The translations under genes were made by a program, and so were the position numbers. From NCBI RefSeq assembly GCF_017377655.1, contig NZ_JAFREL010000007.1:124001-188000 (forward strand): DNA of 64,000 bases, given 5' to 3'. Numbering within the stretch: position 1 is the first letter of the stretch; every line of letters begins with the position of its first letter. This document shows, in pieces, positions 17,173 through 26,663 of the stretch. This DNA comes from Candidatus Enterococcus ferrettii. GTDB taxonomy: Bacteria > Bacillota > Bacilli > Lactobacillales > Enterococcaceae. The notes beneath the pieces were generated by a model that was not told the origin of the DNA, ran no database searches, and saw only the letters and a list, made by a program, of their open reading frames with translations.

Positions 17173-18030
17173 ATGGAAAGTAAAAAAATAACGAAGCCAG
17201 TAAGAAGTGACTGGTTTTTACGGTTTATCAAAGGAATGTTTATCGGTTCTGGTTTTATTTTACCTGGTGTCAGCGGTGGAGCTTTAGCAGCAGTTTTTGG
17301 TATTTATGAACGGATCATTTCGTTTCTGGCACATATCACAAAGAACTTTAAAGAGAATGTCCTGTTTTTTATCCCCGTAGGATTGGGCGGTCTGGCAGGT
17401 GTATTTATTTTATCTTTTGCGGTTAGTTTCTTGCTTGGCGAATTTGAAACTATCATATTATGGTTCTTTGTCGGCTGTATCATTGGCACTGTTCCTGCGT
17501 TATGGAAAGAAGCAGGGAAACATGGCCGGTCGACGCGTGATATCGTCATTCTTGTGGTTAGTTTTGCAGCAGGATTCTTATTTTTGTGGCAGGGATCAGG
17601 CTTGTTTGGTGAAGTGGATCAAAACTTTTTCACATGGATGATTGCTGGGGGATTAATTGGTTTAGGATTGATTGTTCCTGGCTTAAGTCCCTCTAACTTC
17701 CTAGTATATATGGGGATGTATAAAGCAATGGCAGATGGATTTAAAACGTTGGATTTGAGCGTTCTTATTCCTATTGCTATTGGCGGCTTAGCGACTGTTT
17801 TAAGCTTGTCAAAAGTGATGGATTGGATTTTTAATCGTTATTTTTCACCGATGTTTCATTTCATTTTAGGAATTGTTTTTGCTTCAACGATCATGATTAT
17901 TCCCACCGACTACAGCGGAATCGGTTTCTTAGGATTTGTTGGCTGTGGGGTGTTATGTTTCTTGGGAGCGGCTTTAGGATGGTGGATGAGTCGTTTAGAA
18001 GAGCGTTATAAACCGGAGGAAGAAAATTAA
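17173..18030 (+). CDS. DUF368 family membrane protein (candidate undecaprenyl phosphate translocase)
   Basis: Polytopic protein of 285 residues with about eight hydrophobic segments and two glycine-rich repeats, GSGFILPGVSGGALAAV near residue 25 and LIGLGLIVPGLSPSNFL near 160, typical of DUF368. Members of this family (PopT) are reported to recycle undecaprenyl phosphate across the membrane for cell-wall synthesis. ATG at 17173 is chosen: AAGGAG is 10 bases upstream and the predicted transcript starts near 17139. Earlier in-frame starts (17044, 17146) precede or crowd that point. Confidence 0.85.
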   Translation: MESKKITKPVRSDWFLRFIKGMFIGSGFILPGVSGGALAAVFGIYERIISFLAHITKNFKENVLFFIPVGLGGLAGVFILSFAVSFLLGEFETIILWFFVGCIIGTVPALWKEAGKHGRSTRDIVILVVSFAAGFLFLWQGSGLFGEVDQNFFTWMIAGGLIGLGLIVPGLSPSNFLVYMGMYKAMADGFKTLDLSVLIPIAIGGLATVLSLSKVMDWIFNRYFSPMFHFILGIVFASTIMIIPTDYSGIGFLGFVGCGVLCFLGAALGWWMSRLEERYKPEEEN

Positions 18031-18048
18031 AAAAATTCAAATTAATAC

Positions 18049-18077
18049 TTGCTTTTTTTTAAATAACCCTTTAACAT
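18049..18077 (+). promoter_or_regulatory. Promoter for the proS T-box transcript
   Basis: TTGCTT, 17 bases, TAACAT, just upstream of the T-box leader. Confidence 0.45.
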
Positions 18078-18104
18078 ATGAGTAAGCATTCGAGCTAGTA
18101 ATAA

Positions 18105-18322
18105 ATTTTCATGACAATCAGAGAGTTGATTCATCGGCTGAAAGATCAACACGTCTACTGAAATTTATGAACCTGTCGAAGAAGTATGTTGCGAAAGCAG
18201 CACGTATCTCCAGCGTTAAGGGAGCTGAAAGTTGGGTCATCTAAGAATGGCCAAGCAAGGTGGTACCGCGAAATTATCCGTTTCGTCCTTACAGTAATGT
18301 AGGGATGGAACGGTTTTTTTTA
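18105..18322 (+). promoter_or_regulatory. T-box leader of proS, proline specifier CCT
   Basis: Leader RNA that reads uncharged tRNA. The conserved T-box sequence GGTGGTACCGCG lies at 18259-18270, and the terminator stem pairs 18278-18292 with 18299-18313, followed by a long T tract. In the specifier region a proline codon CCT (18172-18174) is followed by a G, as expected. When tRNA-Pro is uncharged the antiterminator should form and proS is transcribed. Confidence 0.9.
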
Positions 18323-18345
18323 TTAACTTTTAAGGGGATGTTTAG

Positions 18346-19785
18346 ATGTCAAATTTACAAAAAGAAGATTTTTCAAAATGGTATTTACAAACAATTCAAA
18401 AAGCGGATTTAATGGATTATTCTCCTGTTCGCGGCTGTATTATTTTTAAACCAGACGGCTTCGAGTTATGGCAGCATATTCAAGATGACTTCAACAAATT
18501 CTTGAAGGAAGAAGATATCCGCAATGTGTATTTCCCAATGTTGATCCCTAAACATTTCTTAGAAAAAGAAGAAGAACATGTGGAAGGTTTTGCACCAGAG
18601 TTACCATGGTTGACAAAAGTCGGCGATGAAGAATTAGAAGAGCCGTATGCGCTTCGACCAACTTCAGAAACCTTGATTGGAGATGCTTTCTCTAACTGGA
18701 TCAATTCTTATCGTGACCTTCCTTTAGAGATTAACCAATGGGCGAATGTATTCCGTTGGGAAAAGAAAACGATGCCTTTCTTACGTACTTCAGAATTTTT
18801 ATGGCAAGAAGGCCATACCGCTCATGAAACTGAAGAAGACGCGCGCAACCGTACAATGAGTGCATTAGAGGCGTATGCAAATTTAATTGAGAATACATTG
18901 GCAATCCCAGTTTATCGTGGTCAAAAAACACCATCTGAACGTTTTGCGGGTGCTGTTGATACCTATTCTGTCGAAGCAATGATGCGTGACGGTAAAGCCG
19001 TCCAAGCAGGAACGTCTCATTACCTTGGCAACAACTTTGCACAAGCTTTCGACATTAAATTCTTAAATCGCAACAATGAACACGAACATGTATACACAAC
19101 TTCTTGGGGAATTTCTACTCGCTTAATCGGTTCATTAATTATGGTTCACGGCGATGAAAAAGGATTGGTTTTACCTCCAAAAGTTGCACCTACACAAGTA
19201 GTCTTAATTCCAGTAGGTCCATGGCAAAAGAACCCAGCTATTTTAGATCGCTTGAAAGAATTACAAGCAACTTTGAAAGCTCAAGACTTGCGTGTTCGAA
19301 TTGATCAAACAGAAAATACACCTGGCTATAAGTTTAACGAATGGGAACTAAAAGGCGCGCCATTGCGTATTGAATTTGGTCCTCGTGACTTGGAAAACAA
19401 TCAGGTTGTTGTTAAAATGCGTGACCTTGAGGATAAAGCGACCGTTTCCTTAGATGATATCGAAGAGTACATTACGACAGAATTAGACACTATGCAAAAA
19501 CGTCTATACGAAAGTGCTGCTGCTCGCTATAAAGAAAATGAGCACTATGACATTGATACGCTAGATGAGTTGAAAGAGCATATCGCCAAATCCAAAGAAA
19601 CTGGCGAAGTCCCTGGATTTGTCTTAATCGGTTGGGATGGTACAGAAGAAACCGAGGCAAAAATCAAAGAAGAGACTGGCTTTACAACTCGCAATATCCC
19701 ATTCAATCCTCCAGTTGAAAAAACTGTGGACATTGTTACTGGGGAACCTGCGAAACACACTGTGTGGATCGCACGCGCATATTAG
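18346..19785 (+). CDS. proS: Prolyl-tRNA synthetase, archaeal/eukaryal-type
   Basis: Charges tRNA-Pro with proline. The 479-residue length and the block YSPVRGCIIFKPDGFELW near residue 25, the motif 2 region FRWEKKTMPFLRTSEFLW near 143, and no editing insertion between motifs 2 and 3 mark the short archaeal-type enzyme, not the about 570-residue bacterial type usually present in Enterococcaceae. The anticodon-binding domain starts near residue 285, and the C-terminal extension ends in WIARAY. Controlled by its own T-box. It may be a second ProRS; the rest of the genome must be checked. Confidence 0.93.
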   Translation: MSNLQKEDFSKWYLQTIQKADLMDYSPVRGCIIFKPDGFELWQHIQDDFNKFLKEEDIRNVYFPMLIPKHFLEKEEEHVEGFAPELPWLTKVGDEELEEPYALRPTSETLIGDAFSNWINSYRDLPLEINQWANVFRWEKKTMPFLRTSEFLWQEGHTAHETEEDARNRTMSALEAYANLIENTLAIPVYRGQKTPSERFAGAVDTYSVEAMMRDGKAVQAGTSHYLGNNFAQAFDIKFLNRNNEHEHVYTTSWGISTRLIGSLIMVHGDEKGLVLPPKVAPTQVVLIPVGPWQKNPAILDRLKELQATLKAQDLRVRIDQTENTPGYKFNEWELKGAPLRIEFGPRDLENNQVVVKMRDLEDKATVSLDDIEEYITTELDTMQKRLYESAAARYKENEHYDIDTLDELKEHIAKSKETGEVPGFVLIGWDGTEETEAKIKEETGFTTRNIPFNPPVEKTVDIVTGEPAKHTVWIARAY

Positions 19786-19991
19786 GAAAGTTTCCGTGAA
19801 AGAGACTACTTTAAATATATAAAAATTCCTTCAATAACTGTTCGAAAAATCAGCCGCAAACAATAAGTAGACAGTGAGAAAATTTTTAACTCCCGCTGAA
19901 GTAAGTTTCTGAACGGACTTTTAATTGAGAGTTTGAGATAATGGTCTTAGTTGATCGTTGTCTTAAGCTCTTTTTTACTAGGAGGATGTTT

Positions 19992-20957
19992 ATGAAAATT
20001 GTTGTATTAGATGGTCATGCGTTAAATCCAGGTGATTTATCTTGGAAAGGTTTTGAACGCTTTGGTGAAGTAAGCGTGTATGGCCGTACCTCTTATACGA
20101 ATATAGATGAAATTGTTGAACGTATTGGTGAGGCAGAAGTTATTCTGACTAATAAGACACCGATAGATGAAGAGGTATTATCGCAGACACCAAATGTTCG
20201 GTATATAGGTGTGATTGCGACAGGCTATAATGTTGTTGATACGGAAGCAGCCAAAAAACGAAAGATTACCGTGACCAATATTCCGGCTTATGGAACCGAT
20301 GCTGTTGCGCAGTTTACTTTTGCTTTATTATTGGAAATTACTAGTCAAGTTGGCTTACATAATCAGTCTGTTCATGGGGGTGATTGGGAAAAAAGCATTG
20401 ATTTTACTTATACCAAGACATCTCTGATGGAATTAAGAGGGAAAACGCTAGGACTAATTGGTTATGGTGCCATTGCTCACGCAACTGCGAAAATAGCCCA
20501 TGCAATGAATATGGAGGTGATTTATGCGAATCATCGACCTAAACCTTCTGAAGAGGAGTGGTTGAGTCAAGTTTCTTTGTCTGAGCTATATCAGAGATCT
20601 GATATTATCAGTTTGCACATTCCTCAGACAAAAGATACTGCTGGGATGATTAATGAAGAATCCATCATGAAGATGAAAGATCAGGTAATTCTGTTAAATA
20701 CGGCTAGAGGTGGTCTGCTGGATGAACAGGCAGTTGCCGATGCTTTAAATGAAGGGAAAATCGCTGCAGCAGGAGTTGATGTGGTCTCAACTGAACCAAT
20801 TCAGGCTGATAACCCGTTATTAAAGGCCAAAAACTGCTTCATCACACCTCACATTGCTTGGGCACCTGTGGAGACAAGAGAACGTCTGATGGGCATTGCT
20901 GTAGACAATTTGGCTGGCTTTCTTAATGGAAAAGCTCAAAATATTGTGAATGAATAA
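19992..20957 (+). CDS. D-2-hydroxyacid dehydrogenase
   Basis: NAD-dependent oxidoreductase of 321 residues. The nucleotide-binding loop GLIGYGAIA lies near residue 149, with the catalytic Arg in NTARGG near 235, Glu in STEPI near 264 and His in PHIAWAP near 287. Substrates in this family include hydroxypyruvate, glycerate and 2-oxo acids. The ATG at 19992 has AGGAGG at 19980-19985, six bases upstream; the longer frame from 19941 is rejected. A strong terminator follows. It stands alone between proS and the aldo/keto reductases. Confidence 0.88.
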   Translation: MKIVVLDGHALNPGDLSWKGFERFGEVSVYGRTSYTNIDEIVERIGEAEVILTNKTPIDEEVLSQTPNVRYIGVIATGYNVVDTEAAKKRKITVTNIPAYGTDAVAQFTFALLLEITSQVGLHNQSVHGGDWEKSIDFTYTKTSLMELRGKTLGLIGYGAIAHATAKIAHAMNMEVIYANHRPKPSEEEWLSQVSLSELYQRSDIISLHIPQTKDTAGMINEESIMKMKDQVILLNTARGGLLDEQAVADALNEGKIAAAGVDVVSTEPIQADNPLLKAKNCFITPHIAWAPVETRERLMGIAVDNLAGFLNGKAQNIVNE

Positions 20958-20961
20958 ATAG

Positions 20962-20996
20962 GGCAGCTAGACTAAAAAGTCTGGCTGCCTCTTTTT
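20962..20996 (+). terminator. Terminator between the dehydrogenase and aldo/keto reductase
   Basis: Twelve-base stem (20962-20973 with 20978-20989, one G-T pair), 4-base loop, T-rich tail on the plus strand. On the minus strand the tail is weaker. Confidence 0.85.
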
Positions 20997-21931
20997 TATT
21001 GGAATAATTGATCGATCTTGTCGAAATCTTCTTGAGAAAGCGGAATGTCGCTGGCTTTAGAATTAGCTTCAACTTGTTTCGGATTTTTGGCACCAGGAAT
21101 GACAACACCCATCATAGGATGCTTCAGGTACCACGCTAATACTAATTGAGTAACACTCACATTGTATTGCTCAGCAATGGGTTTTAACTGATTCACTTTG
21201 CCAATGATTTCTTTAAAACGCTCTCCTTTAAAGTCTGGATTTTTGCTGCGTAAATCACTATCATCAAACGTTGCTTCTTGTTCATATTTTCCGGTTAATA
21301 AACCAGAGTCCAGAGGATAATAAGGAACAAAGCTGATTTGCTCTTCTCTTAAATATGGAAACAGGGTATTTTCATGTTCTCGATGAATTAGACTGTAACG
21401 CTCTTCAATCACATCAACATGCCCGTCTTGATTGGCTTCTTTCAATTGTTCCAGTGAAAAGTTTGAAACCCCAATAGCTTTTATTTTACCAGCTTGCTTT
21501 AACTCATACAAAGCAGCGACTGCTTCATTTTTAGGAGTAGATTCATCCGGAAAGTGAATGTAGAAAATATCTAAATAATCTGTTTGCAGACGTTCTAAGG
21601 ATTCCTCAACTGCCTTTTTTAGAAATTCAGGAGAATTATTGAAGACTCCACCGTTGGACATGTCATGTGCTGCTTTAGAAGCTACAATGATTTTTGAACG
21701 ATCAAATTCTTCTTCCTGTAAAACCTCCCCGATCAATTCTTCTGATCGTCCACGTCCATAAGAGAAGGCCGTATCCAGTAAAGTAATTCCGTTTCTAAGA
21801 GCAGTCCGGATCACTTCTTTTCCAACCTCTTCATCTAGATTAGGGTATAGATTGTGTCCACCAACTGCATTCGTTCCCAGCCCCAGCTTGCTTGCATATA
21901 CTGAAGATTTTCCGATTTGTACTTCTGACAT
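20996..21931 (-). CDS. Aldo/keto reductase (paralogue 1)
   Basis: NADPH-dependent carbonyl reductase of 311 residues. The catalytic tetrad is visible: Asp and Tyr in [14 protein letters not shown] (near residue 47-52), Lys in IIVASKA (near 83), and His in YIHFPDES (near 123). A terminal IPGAKNP segment fits cofactor binding. ATG at 21931 follows AAGGAG; the GTG at 21943 overlaps that site. It is a close paralogue of the next gene, with long identical blocks such as [18 protein letters not shown] versus a near copy. Confidence 0.9.
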   Translation of the reverse strand: MSEVQIGKSSVYASKLGLGTNAVGGHNLYPNLDEEVGKEVIRTALRNGITLLDTAFSYGRGRSEELIGEVLQEEEFDRSKIIVASKAAHDMSNGGVFNNSPEFLKKAVEESLERLQTDYLDIFYIHFPDESTPKNEAVAALYELKQAGKIKAIGVSNFSLEQLKEANQDGHVDVIEERYSLIHREHENTLFPYLREEQISFVPYYPLDSGLLTGKYEQEATFDDSDLRSKNPDFKGERFKEIIGKVNQLKPIAEQYNVSVTQLVLAWYLKHPMMGVVIPGAKNPKQVEANSKASDIPLSQEDFDKIDQLFQ

Positions 21932-22101
21932 GACTAGTATCACTCCTTGATTTTTATTGTTAAATTATTTAAGACGCTAAATAGTCTGCTGCTCAAAAAT
22001 AAAAGCTTACTAGGTTTTATATAGAAGTCTTTTGTATTAGTTTAAAGCAAAAAAATAAAAAAAGCGAGACCTACTTTGACTTTATCCGCTTTGTATTCAA
22101 C

Positions 22102-22128
22102 AAAAAAACTGAGACAAGTGCCTCAGTT
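22102..22128 (-). terminator. Terminator of aldo/keto reductase paralogue 2
   Basis: Minus-strand stem AACTGAG/CTCAGTT (7 bases), 8-base loop, and seven T. The stop codon of the gene overlaps the left arm, so paralogues 1 and 2 probably have separate transcripts. Confidence 0.8.
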
Positions 22129-23067
22129 TAAGTCAGTAAATAGTTCATCAATCATGGTATAGTCTGCTTCCGACAAGCGAATATCAACTGCTTTTGCATT
22201 TGCCTCGACTTGTTCAGGACGCTTAGCTCCGGGAATCACTACGCTAACTTCAGGATTTTTCATGTACCAAGCCAATACCAGCTGGGCAACTGTGGCATTG
22301 TAGGTTTCAGCAATTGGACGAAGCAGATCAATTTTGGCTAAAATTTGTTTGAATCGTTCGCCTTTAAAATCAGGATTATCATTTCTCATGTCTGACCTGT
22401 CAAAACCATTTTCTTCGGTATATTTCCCTGTCAGCAAACCAGATGCAAGAGGAAAGAATGGAACAAAACCAATTCGATGTTCTTTTAGGTAAGGGAATAA
22501 ATTGATTTCAGCTTCGCGATGCAGCAAACTATATTGATCTTCGACCACATCGACATAGCCTTCTTGGTTAGCTTCCTTTAGCTGTTCCAACGAAAAATTC
22601 GAAACGCCAATTGCACGAATCTTTCCAGCTTCTTTTAATTCATGTAAACCAGCCAAAGCTTCATTTTTAGGGGTGTGATCATCTGGAAAATGGATGTAGA
22701 AAATATCGATATAGTTAGTCTGTAATCGTTGCAACGCATCTTCAACGGCCTGTTTCAAGAATTCAGGTGAATTGTTAAGAGCACCGCCTTTAGTGACATC
22801 TTGAGCAGCTTTAGTAGCGATAATCACTCTGGAGCGATCATAGCTTGGCTCTTGCAATACTTCACCAATTAACTCTTCTGAACGTCCCATTCCATAAGCA
22901 AAAGCGGTATCCAGCAATGTGATGCCATTATCTAATGCTGCACGAACAACCGCTTTTCCTTTCTCTTCATCTAAATTAGGGAATAAATTGTGTCCACCAA
23001 CTGCATTTGTTCCTAGACCCAAATCAGTTGAATAAACTCGTGATCTACCAATTCTTACGTCTGTCAT
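22123..23067 (-). CDS. Aldo/keto reductase (paralogue 2)
   Basis: Sister of the downstream gene, 314 residues. The same tetrad is seen (LLDTAFAYGMGRSEE, IIATKA, YIHFPDDH), with VSVVIPGAKRPEQ at the C-terminus. The start ATG follows TAGGAGTGAGG. The pair arose by tandem duplication: the two proteins align end to end with high identity. Substrate is unknown. The paralogues sit between the dehydrogenase and the hisS leader and have no other clear partner. Confidence 0.9.
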   Translation of the reverse strand: MTDVRIGRSRVYSTDLGLGTNAVGGHNLFPNLDEEKGKAVVRAALDNGITLLDTAFAYGMGRSEELIGEVLQEPSYDRSRVIIATKAAQDVTKGGALNNSPEFLKQAVEDALQRLQTNYIDIFYIHFPDDHTPKNEALAGLHELKEAGKIRAIGVSNFSLEQLKEANQEGYVDVVEDQYSLLHREAEINLFPYLKEHRIGFVPFFPLASGLLTGKYTEENGFDRSDMRNDNPDFKGERFKQILAKIDLLRPIAETYNATVAQLVLAWYMKNPEVSVVIPGAKRPEQVEANAKAVDIRLSEADYTMIDELFTDLN

Positions 23068-23152
23068 TATTTCCTCACTCCTATTCTTTCAATTAAGTGT
23101 AAAGTGGAATGCAAAAAAAGTGAAATATCTTGCTTTTTCTTTTCACTTCGCC

Positions 23153-23181
23153 TTGACTTTCCGGTCTTTTTTTAGTAGCTT
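23153..23181 (+). promoter_or_regulatory. Promoter for the hisS-aspS transcript
   Basis: TTGACT, 17 bases, TAGCTT directly before the T-box leader; -10 is weak. Confidence 0.45.
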
Positions 23182-23187
23182 AAAAGA

Positions 23188-23418
23188 TGATAATTAACAT
23201 CAATGAAAGAAAGAGTAAGCAACGAAGAGGGTGCAGAGAGAATTTGCCTAGGCTGAGAGCAATTCCAAATCGCGTTTCTGAAAGACATTCTGGAGATGAG
23301 CGGGTGCAAAGCCGCTCCGTATCGCAAGCGTTAATTGCTAGAGGGAAAAGGAAACTTTTTCAAAGATAGGTGGTACCGCGATTATTTCGTCCTTGTTCAG
23401 CTGAGCAAGGGCTTTTTT
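23188..23418 (+). promoter_or_regulatory. T-box leader of hisS-aspS, likely Asp specifier GAC
   Basis: The T-box core AGGTGGTACCGCG lies at 23368-23380 and the terminator stem CCTTGTTC/GAGCAAGG at 23391-23410 with a T tract. In the specifier region GACATTC (23284-23290) contains an Asp codon GAC followed by the expected purine, and an overlapping His codon CAT (23286-23288) followed by T. This suits a leader shared by histidyl and aspartyl synthetases. The specifier call needs a folded alignment. Confidence 0.85.
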
Positions 23419-23445
23419 ACGTCAATCAAGAAAAGAGGCAAAAAG

Positions 23446-24747
23446 ATGAATTATCAGCGACCAAAAGGCACCAATGATATTTTACCTGGAGAAAGTGAAA
23501 AATGGCAGTTTGTGGAAGAAACTGCGCGATTACTATTTGGGGATTATCAGTACCAAGAAATCCGCACCCCTATGTTCGAACACTATGAGGTAATTGCCCG
23601 CAGTGTGGGCGATACCACTGATATTGTATCAAAGGAAATGTATGACTTCCGAGATAAAGGTGATCGTCATGTTACACTGCGTCCAGAAGGAACTGCTCCT
23701 ATTGTTCGGGCTTATGTGGAAAACAAACTATTTGGACCAGAACACAAGAAGCCTTACAAGGTTTATTACACAGGACCTATGTTTCGTTATGAGCGTCCGC
23801 AAAAGGGACGATTACGTCAATTCCATCAAATTGGTATTGAGGCTTTCGGCAGTGAAAACCCTAGCTTAGATGTTGAAGTTATGGCAATGGCAATGGATTA
23901 TTTCAATCAATTAGGAATTCGACAAATCCGATTGGTAATCAATTCAATCGGGGACAAGGAAACACGTGCTGCTTATCGTCAGGCATTAATTGATTATTTA
24001 GAACCTTTTGAAGCCGAATTGAGTGAAGATTCCAGACGGCGACTGCATGAAAATCCGTTGCGGGTATTGGATAGTAAGGATAAGAAGGATAAACCAATTG
24101 TGGCAAATGCACCCAGCATTTTAGATTATCTTAGCGAACCTGCTCAAAAACATTTTGAGGCAGTAACTGAAACCTTAAAGCATTTAGGTATTGCGTATGA
24201 AATTGATCACCGGATGGTTCGGGGATTGGATTATTACACGCATACGATTTTTGAGATAATCAGTGATGCACCAGGTATGGGAGCACAGTCTACCATTTGT
24301 GGCGGTGGACGTTACGATGGACTGGTTGAAGAGCTTGGAGGACCAGTTACACCAGGTTTTGGTTTTGCTATGGGAATTGAGCGTATCTTGTTGACGTTAG
24401 AACAAGAAGATGTCCTTGTTCCAGCAATTAATAACTTGGATGCTTATGTAGTCGGAATTGGCGAAGGAACGAATATGGAAGTCCTTAAAATAGTTCAGGC
24501 AATCCGCGGATTTGGTTACTCAGCGGATCGAGACTTCATGCAGCGCAAAGCCAAAGCCCAGTTTAAATCAGCTGATAAGCAAGGAGCAAAACTGGTTTTA
24601 ACTTTGGGAGAAGATGAATTGGAAAAAGGTCAAATCAATGTGAAGGCTTTAGCCTCTCACAGAGAGAAAACCTTCCCTCTAGAGGATATTTATCAGCAAT
24701 TTAATGAAGTATATGACGAAATGATGACCTTCATTATAGAAGAATGA
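23446..24747 (+). CDS. hisS: Histidyl-tRNA synthetase
   Basis: Charges tRNA-His. The 433-residue class II enzyme begins [14 protein letters not shown], with motif 2 in [17 protein letters not shown] near residue 110, the histidine signature [11 protein letters not shown] near 260 and motif 3 [13 protein letters not shown] near 305. ATG at 23446 follows AGAGG; the longer in-frame start at 23335 lies within the T-box leader and is rejected. It is the first gene of the hisS-aspS operon. Confidence 0.97.
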   Translation: MNYQRPKGTNDILPGESEKWQFVEETARLLFGDYQYQEIRTPMFEHYEVIARSVGDTTDIVSKEMYDFRDKGDRHVTLRPEGTAPIVRAYVENKLFGPEHKKPYKVYYTGPMFRYERPQKGRLRQFHQIGIEAFGSENPSLDVEVMAMAMDYFNQLGIRQIRLVINSIGDKETRAAYRQALIDYLEPFEAELSEDSRRRLHENPLRVLDSKDKKDKPIVANAPSILDYLSEPAQKHFEAVTETLKHLGIAYEIDHRMVRGLDYYTHTIFEIISDAPGMGAQSTICGGGRYDGLVEELGGPVTPGFGFAMGIERILLTLEQEDVLVPAINNLDAYVVGIGEGTNMEVLKIVQAIRGFGYSADRDFMQRKAKAQFKSADKQGAKLVLTLGEDELEKGQINVKALASHREKTFPLEDIYQQFNEVYDEMMTFIIEE

Positions 24748-24788
24748 TTCATAGCAAAAAATAATTACAAAGAATGAGGAGTAGAATA

Positions 24789-26561
24789 ATGGCTAAAAGA
24801 TCGGTTTATTGTGGTTTAATTTCTGACCAGTGGTTGGATAAAAAAGTAACACTGAAAGGTTGGGTTCAAAAGCGCCGCGATTTAGGTGGTTTAATTTTTA
24901 TCGATTTACGCGACCGGGAAGGTGTTGTTCAAGTAGTTTTCAACCCTGAGGAATCCAAAGCGGCTTGGGAAGTGGCAGATCAATGCCGCAGCGAATATGT
25001 GGTGGAAATTACCGGGACAGTTATTCGTCGTGACGAAAACTCAGTGAATCCTAAAATGGTTACTGGTGATTTTGAAATCAAAGGGGAAGAAATTGTCATT
25101 CTGAATGAAGCAAAAACACCCCCATTTTCAATTGAAGATGATCAAAATATCAGCGACGAAGTCCGTTTGAAATACCGATATATGGATTTACGTCGCCCGA
25201 AAATGACTCAGAATATCATGCTGCGCCATCGTTTGACTCAATCGGTCCGCAATTTTCTAGACAACAATGATTTCCTGGATATTGAAACACCTTATCTGGC
25301 GAAATCAACACCAGAAGGAGCCCGGGACTATTTAGTACCCTCACGTGTTCACCCTGGTCATTTTTACGCGTTGCCGCAATCACCGCAAATTTTGAAACAA
25401 TTGTTAATGACAGCTGGTTTTGACCGTTACTACCAAATTGTTCGTTGCTTCCGTGACGAAGATTTGCGTGGAGATCGCCAACCAGAATTTACTCAAATTG
25501 ATATTGAAACAAGCTTTTTAACTGCAGAAGAGATTCAAGAATATACTGAAAACATGATTGCTCAAGTAATGAAAGATCTTTTGAATGTTGAAGTAACGCT
25601 GCCTTTCCCACGGATTACTTGGGATGATGCGATGGAACGCTATGGTTCGGATAAACCTGATACCCGATTTGATATGGAATTGATTGATGTAACAGAGATT
25701 GCTTCAGCAACTGACTTCAAAGTATTCCGTATGGCTACAGACAACGGCGGTGTGGTTAAGGCTTTAAATGCTAAAGGCGCAGCAGACAAATATTCTCGTA
25801 AAGAATTGGATCGATTAGGTCAGTTTGTCGGACAGTTTGGAGCTAAAGGCTTAGCTTGGATCAAAGTAGATGAAACGGGTGAACTAACTGGACCAATTGC
25901 TAAATTTATGGGCGGAGTTGCTGAGGAACTTAAAGCAGCAATGAAAGCTGAGGCTGGTGACGTGCTAATGTTTGCGGCAGATCAATTTTTAACTGCAGTA
26001 ACAGCTTTAGGTGCTGTCCGTTCTAAAGTAGGGAAAGAATTAGGGTTGATTGACGAAAGTAAATTTAATTATCTATGGGTAGTTAACTGGCCTCAGTTTG
26101 AATATGATCAAGAGCTAGGGCGATATGTCTCCGCGCATCATCCATTCACTATGCCTAATGATGAAGATATTTCAAACTTAAAGGACCATCCAGAGAAGGT
26201 TTACGCACAAGCTTATGATATTGTCTTAAACGGCTATGAATTAGGTGGGGGATCCTTGCGTATCCATACACGTGAATTGCAGGAACAGGTTTTTGAAACA
26301 TTAGGATTTACTCGTGAATCGGCGAATGAACAATTTGGTTTCTTATTAGAATCCTTAGACCTAGGATTCCCGCCAATTGGGGGAATTGCTCTTGGCTTAG
26401 ACCGTTTTGCTATGTTATTGGCCGGAGAAGACAATATTCGTGAAGTCATTGCCTTTCCGAAGAATGGGAAAGCTGCAGACCCAATGTCGGATGCTCCAAG
26501 TACGGTTTCTCCATTGCAACTGTATGAGTTAAGCATTAACACTACAAATGTAGAAGACTAA
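24789..26561 (+). CDS. aspS: Aspartyl-tRNA synthetase
   Basis: Charges tRNA-Asp. The 590 residues include the N-terminal OB-fold domain with [20 protein letters not shown], the class II core [10 protein letters not shown] near residue 135, [20 protein letters not shown] near 215, the bacterial GAD insertion, and motif 3 [12 protein letters not shown] near 530. ATG at 24789 has GAGGAG upstream. It follows hisS by 41 bases without a promoter and should share the T-box. Confidence 0.97.
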   Translation: MAKRSVYCGLISDQWLDKKVTLKGWVQKRRDLGGLIFIDLRDREGVVQVVFNPEESKAAWEVADQCRSEYVVEITGTVIRRDENSVNPKMVTGDFEIKGEEIVILNEAKTPPFSIEDDQNISDEVRLKYRYMDLRRPKMTQNIMLRHRLTQSVRNFLDNNDFLDIETPYLAKSTPEGARDYLVPSRVHPGHFYALPQSPQILKQLLMTAGFDRYYQIVRCFRDEDLRGDRQPEFTQIDIETSFLTAEEIQEYTENMIAQVMKDLLNVEVTLPFPRITWDDAMERYGSDKPDTRFDMELIDVTEIASATDFKVFRMATDNGGVVKALNAKGAADKYSRKELDRLGQFVGQFGAKGLAWIKVDETGELTGPIAKFMGGVAEELKAAMKAEAGDVLMFAADQFLTAVTALGAVRSKVGKELGLIDESKFNYLWVVNWPQFEYDQELGRYVSAHHPFTMPNDEDISNLKDHPEKVYAQAYDIVLNGYELGGGSLRIHTRELQEQVFETLGFTRESANEQFGFLLESLDLGFPPIGGIALGLDRFAMLLAGEDNIREVIAFPKNGKAADPMSDAPSTVSPLQLYELSINTTNVED

Positions 26562-26575
26562 GAATATTCTAAGAT

Positions 26576-26607
26576 AAGCACGCTCTTTTGGGGCGTGCTT
26601 TCTTTTT
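26576..26607 (+). terminator. Terminator of the hisS-aspS operon
   Basis: Stem AAGCACGC/GCGTGCTT (8 bases) with a T-rich tail. Confidence 0.85.
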
Positions 26608-26663
26608 AGTAAGAAACCCCGTATAATGTGTATGAATTTGTGGAAAAGAGGCCTTTAAATAAA

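Noticed and set aside
23187..23445. Open frames in the hisS leader
   Set aside because: The segment is a T-box leader RNA with conserved core and terminator.
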